Positions 59,026 to 64,000 of a stretch of 64,000 nt of DNA are shown here, piece after piece. The position numbers were made by a program, and so were the translations under genes. The notes beneath the pieces were generated by a model that was given only the letters and a program-made list of their open reading frames with translations, was not told the origin of the DNA and searched no databases. The DNA comes from Siphonodentalium dalli (taxonomy: Eukaryota > Mollusca > Scaphopoda > Gadilida > Siphonodentaliidae), in contig CP136063.1 in NCBI GenBank assembly GCA_032622095.1, forward strand, positions 150,339,379-150,403,378, in the 5' to 3' direction. Within the stretch, counting starts at the first letter, position 1. Every line of letters starts with the position of its first letter.

Positions 59026-59470
59026 GGTGACACCAATATTTAAGTCTGGTTTACGAACACCGCCGACAACTTTTGTTCCATTCCATGAAAATGTTTTTTT
59101 TTATATATTAGTGTACTAGTATTAAGCATGGGGAATAATAGTTCAACGTTACTCAGCTAAAAGGTAGGGTTTTAAAATTATATTCGCATATGCCTGGCTA
59201 GACAATTTGTGGATTGGAGCAGTATGCACTAATTTCCTATTAATACATGTCTCTATTTGTATTTATTTTATGACAAGAAATGTCCGTTTATATTAAATTT
59301 GAATATTAAAAACACATTTCAAATTCATATTTTATATATAATTATTGTGAAATTCAGGTAGAACTCCACAATTTAACCAATATACTGTTGTGAGAGTTTT
59401 TTTTTTCCCTCCTGCATCTACTTTTTTTCCCCCACATGTTCGTAAACCAGACTTAAAAATTGGTGTCGCC
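59026..59470. mobile_element. 445-bp PIF/Harbinger-like MITE, TTA TSD
   Basis: The ends GGTGACACCAATATTTAAGT and, in reverse complement, GGCGACACCAATTTTTAAGT are flanked by TTA at 59023-59025 and 59471-59473. The TIR continues through CTGGTTTACGAAC on both sides. A 3-bp TTA/TAA target duplication is the hallmark of PIF/Harbinger elements. It interrupts one of the GAGTTCGCAAACTAGGCC repeat units, which resumes with TTTGATTGTAATTTATTGGC. Confidence 0.88.
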
Positions 59471-59639
59471 TTATGGCCGTTTGATTGTAATTTATTGGCA
59501 TTGCAATTTAATTTGTATTCCTAAACTAAATCAAATATTAAGCAACCTCAAACAAATATTAACCGATTTCAATTATTTTTCAGCATATTTCGAAAATGCC
59601 CATCCCCAACTTTACTGCCATTGGTGACGGCTTTTTTTT

Positions 59640-60600
59640 AGCTCACCTGAGACGAAGTCTCCGTTGGAGCTATAGTCATCACTCCTCGTCCGTCGTCCGT
59701 CCGTCCGTCTGTCAAACTTAAAAAAAAACATCTTCTCCTCTGAAACCATCATACCGAATTGGTTCATATTTGGTGTGGATGTTCCCTAGGTGACTCTCAT
59801 TCAGATTTGTTCAAATGAGGTCACTGGGTCAAATAGTTGTGAAACCAGGGCCATAACTCTATTCCTCCACAGTAATTCTTACAACAACTTCTTGTCCATA
59901 ACCATTGTGCCGATTTAGCTAATATTTGGTATGGAGGGTCCTTGGGTGACTGGTGTTCAGATTTGTTCAAATGAGGTCACCCGGTCAATTAGTTGAGAAA
60001 CCAGGGCCATAACTCATAGTAATTCTTACAATGACTTCTTCTACAAAAATATTGGGCCGATTTAGCTTATATTTGGTACTGAGGGACCTTGGGTGACTGG
60101 GAATCAGATTTGTTCAAATTGGGTCACTGGGTCAATTAGGGGCAGAGCCAGGGACATAACTCAAAAAACCAAAAAATTACATTTTTGCATTTTGATCATA
60201 TTTGGCGTGGATGTTCCCTAGGTGATTGTCATTCAGATTTGTTCAAATGAGGTCACTGTGTCAAACTGTTGCGAAACCAGGGCCATAACTATATTCCTCC
60301 TTGGTAATTCTTATAACGAATTCTTGTCAAGAACCATTATGCCGATTTAGTTTATATTTGGTATGTGGGGTCATTGAATGACTGGGGTTCAGATTTGTTC
60401 AAATGGGGTCACTGGGTCAAATAGGGGTGGAGCCAGGGCCATAATTCCCCAAAAAATAATAAAAAATTCAGAAACTCCTTGATCAATATAACATACAAAA
60501 AAAATTATCACCCCCCTCCACATGACCCAGAACCCCACCCTGCCCCCAACCAACAGCATTCCACCCTATCTCATCTCCTAACTCACAGGTAAATAAAGTA
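59640..60600. repeat. About 145-bp tandem repeat, five units, with GTCCGTCCGTCCGTCTGTC leader
   Basis: A leader GGAGCTATAGTCATCACTCC-TCGTCCGTCGTCCGTCCGTC is followed by five units (59740-60440), each with CATATTTGGTxTGGAxGxTCCxTxGGTGA, TTCAGATTTGTTCAAATGAGGTCACTGGGTCAA and GAAACCAGGGCCATAACTC. I know this type as a very abundant intergenic/intronic repeat in mollusc genomes, which supports the taxon guess. No coding function. Confidence 0.85.
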
Positions 60601-61008
60601 TTTTTTATTTAAATAAATTAAAAGAAATTTAATTAAAATTTTGAAGAACGTGTGACATTACATCTTCGGGGAGGGGGGGGGGTGTGGGTAGAGTAGGTAC
60701 CTCTGAAATCAGGGGTTTGGGAGAAAAGATGAACATGTACAGAAATGTTCAGTAAATTTCTTTTAATACTAGTATCTGTGCATTCCCATTACAAGGCAAC
60801 TCTTCTGTAGCTATAGGCAGAGTCCCCAGGGAGTGTATTCATGTCATTCATAAATTAAATGAGATTAATGGTGTTATCAATGAAGCACCCTTGTTGTTTA
60901 CATATGCGGCCACAATCATGTCAATCTTGATATGTTTATAAACATTCCTGCAGATCTGCTAGAAGTCATTAATTCCCAATCTCTCATGTATTCTTCATAT
61001 CAGGACTA
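60601..61008. other. COPS5 intron 4, no feature recognised
   Basis: AT-rich with a G run near 60666-60680; nothing recognised. Confidence 0.3.
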
Positions 61009-61411
61009 ATGTCATTTGCAGAATGAGGTCCCCAGAGGGTGAATTTAGTGATGGTATCCCACACAGCGGCCTAGCATCACCAAATTCACCCTCTGGAGAC
61101 CTCATTCTGCGTAGGCCTCATCTTCTGGGAGGTATCTATAGTATCAAATTAACATTGTTGTTAGTTACATTTCCCTTCTAGGAAGTTTCTATATCCCCTA
61201 ATTTGCAGAAGATAAATTCATAATTGAGGTGCCCAATGGGTGAACATCACCAACTTCAACTGGGGAACTTCAATCTTATCCTAGGTCTGCCATAGCAGTT
61301 GGGGGCCCTAGCAGAATGAGGTCCCCAGATGGTGAATTTGGTGATGCTAGCCGCTGTGCAGGATAGCATCACTCAATTCACCCTCTGGGGACCTCATTCT
61401 GCAAATGACAG
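61009..61411. mobile_element. About 400-bp element with two GCAGAATGAGGTCCCCAG hairpins
   Basis: GCAGAATGAGGTCCCCAGAG pairs with CTCTGGAGACCTCATTCTGC over 61018-61111, and GCAGAATGAGGTCCCCAGAT pairs with CTCTGGGGACCTCATTCTGC over 61313-61403. The outermost strings (TGTCATTTGCAGAATGAGG left, CCTCATTCTGCAAATGACA right) form the TIR of the whole unit. It is two hairpins bracketing about 200 bp. The TSD is not clear. Confidence 0.75.
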
Positions 61412-63279
<1,868 letters not shown>

Positions 63280-63283
63280 TTAA

Positions 63284-63753
63284 AGGTACTCAATCCGATA
63301 AAACTCCTCTCAATTACTATTTCAATGGCTTCGGGGGTCAAAAATATTTGATTCGAGTCGAGGAAGTCACCCATCAAAGCTCAGATTTGTTAGATATCGA
63401 TTTTAGATATCTATTATTTTTCATTATCGGGAATACTTTCTGGGCCAGAACTCAGTCAAAATTGCGTTATTATTACCACTTGATTTTAGAGTTATCCATC
63501 CTTGTCTGTTTGAATAGATTTTGGTGTACACATCCCGAGCAGATTACGGCAGTTGAAGGCAATTATTAGTACTCATCTCGAGTAAATAACAAATTTCAAA
63601 AATCAATATCTAATAACTCTGAGCTTTGTTTGATGGGTTCCTCGACTCAAATCAAATATTTTTTACCCCCAAAGCCAAAGAAATAGTAATATAGGACCCT
63701 CTGATCGGATTGTTGTTGTTGAGATGGGGACCCTCTGTTCGGATTGAGTACCT
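63284..63753. mobile_element. 470-bp piggyBac-like MITE, TTAA TSD
   Basis: The ends AGGTACTCAATCCGATAAAA and, in reverse complement, AGGTACTCAATCCGAACAGA are directly flanked by TTAA at 63280-63283 and 63754-63757. Arms of about 200 bp pair: GGCTTCGGGGGTCAAAAATA with TATTTTTTACCCCCAAAGCC, and GATTCGAGTCGAGGAAG with its inverted partner near 63642. TTAA duplication is diagnostic of piggyBac-type insertion. The 73-codon plus frame inside is not a gene. Confidence 0.88.
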
Positions 63754-63757
63754 TTAA

Positions 63758-64000
63758 ATGAATGAAATCTTACTTTATATGTACTTGTATTATCAGTATA
63801 CCCATCAAATGAATAATAGAACATTCCAATATTTACTTTTATCACTGAATGGGAGAATCCATTTTTGAAAGGACGGGTTAATATAATGCAGAGCTCAACA
63901 ATGAAACACTTGATGCAAAGAAAATAAAATGGCTGCTCAACAAACGGATGTCATTCTAAGTAACACATCTTTGTATAAAGTAGTTTATTAAAAGTTTCTT
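63758..64000. other. COPS5 intron 5, end of window
   Basis: Resembles 62690-62780 (ATGAATAATAGAxxATTCCAATxTxTACTTTTA followed by GGGAGAATCC), a local duplication flanking exon 5. No exon seen before base 64000. Confidence 0.45.

Overview
This window is eukaryotic nuclear DNA, AT-rich and dominated by transposable elements. Interrupted genes with GT/AG introns, tRNA-derived SINEs, hAT, Mutator-like and PIF-like miniature elements, and the 145-bp tandem repeat ending in gtccgtccgtccgtctgtc all suggest a lophotrochozoan, most likely a mollusc. The taxon is inferred, not proven.

Two host genes are recognisable. On the minus strand at the left edge are the first four coding exons (ATG at 9549, last exon 1688-1834) of an ARFGEF1/BIG1-type Arf guanine-nucleotide exchange factor; the gene runs off the left edge. 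On the plus strand from 33155 to past the right edge is COPS5 (CSN5/JAB1), the deneddylase subunit of the COP9 signalosome. Five exons are visible (33155-33291, 48970-49204, 53418-53546, 55151-55216, 62796-62881), including the full JAMM metal site. All exon junctions keep frame. The two genes are divergent, about 23.6 kb apart. ARFGEF1 and COPS5 are also close neighbours in vertebrates, so this is probably old linkage.

The space between the genes and inside their introns is layered transposon debris. Many copies can be delimited by terminal inverted repeats (TIRs) plus target-site duplications (TSDs) read directly: hAT in hAT (7122-9284 containing 7371-8235); a 4.1-kb foldback element with about 1.1-kb arms (11921-16041), split by a LINE fragment; a 1.2-kb foldback (17695-18875); a TA-flanked element with TCGTGGCCACGAA palindromes (21865-23022); a family with poly-G termini inserted twice in one host element (24676-27348, 27564-28114); a three-level nest in COPS5 intron 1 (34808-38469, 35564-38386, 36118-37834); a small element inside a LINE coding region (39305-39785); two more hATs (47470-48698, 49980-50949); and small TA-, TTA- and TTAA-flanked elements (52957-53157, 59026-59470, 63284-63753).

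Between the host genes at 30850-32497 (minus) lies a largely intact gene for a Maverick/Polinton/adintovirus-type FtsK-HerA packaging ATPase. It carries a long extra C-terminal half: six degenerate in-frame repeats, a C2HC zinc finger and an unrecognised helical domain. No polymerase, integrase or capsid gene accompanies it. This orphan gene is the least conventional coding feature here. Partial 5S rRNA-like sequences at 39969-40325 and about 44584-44680 are a second item of interest.
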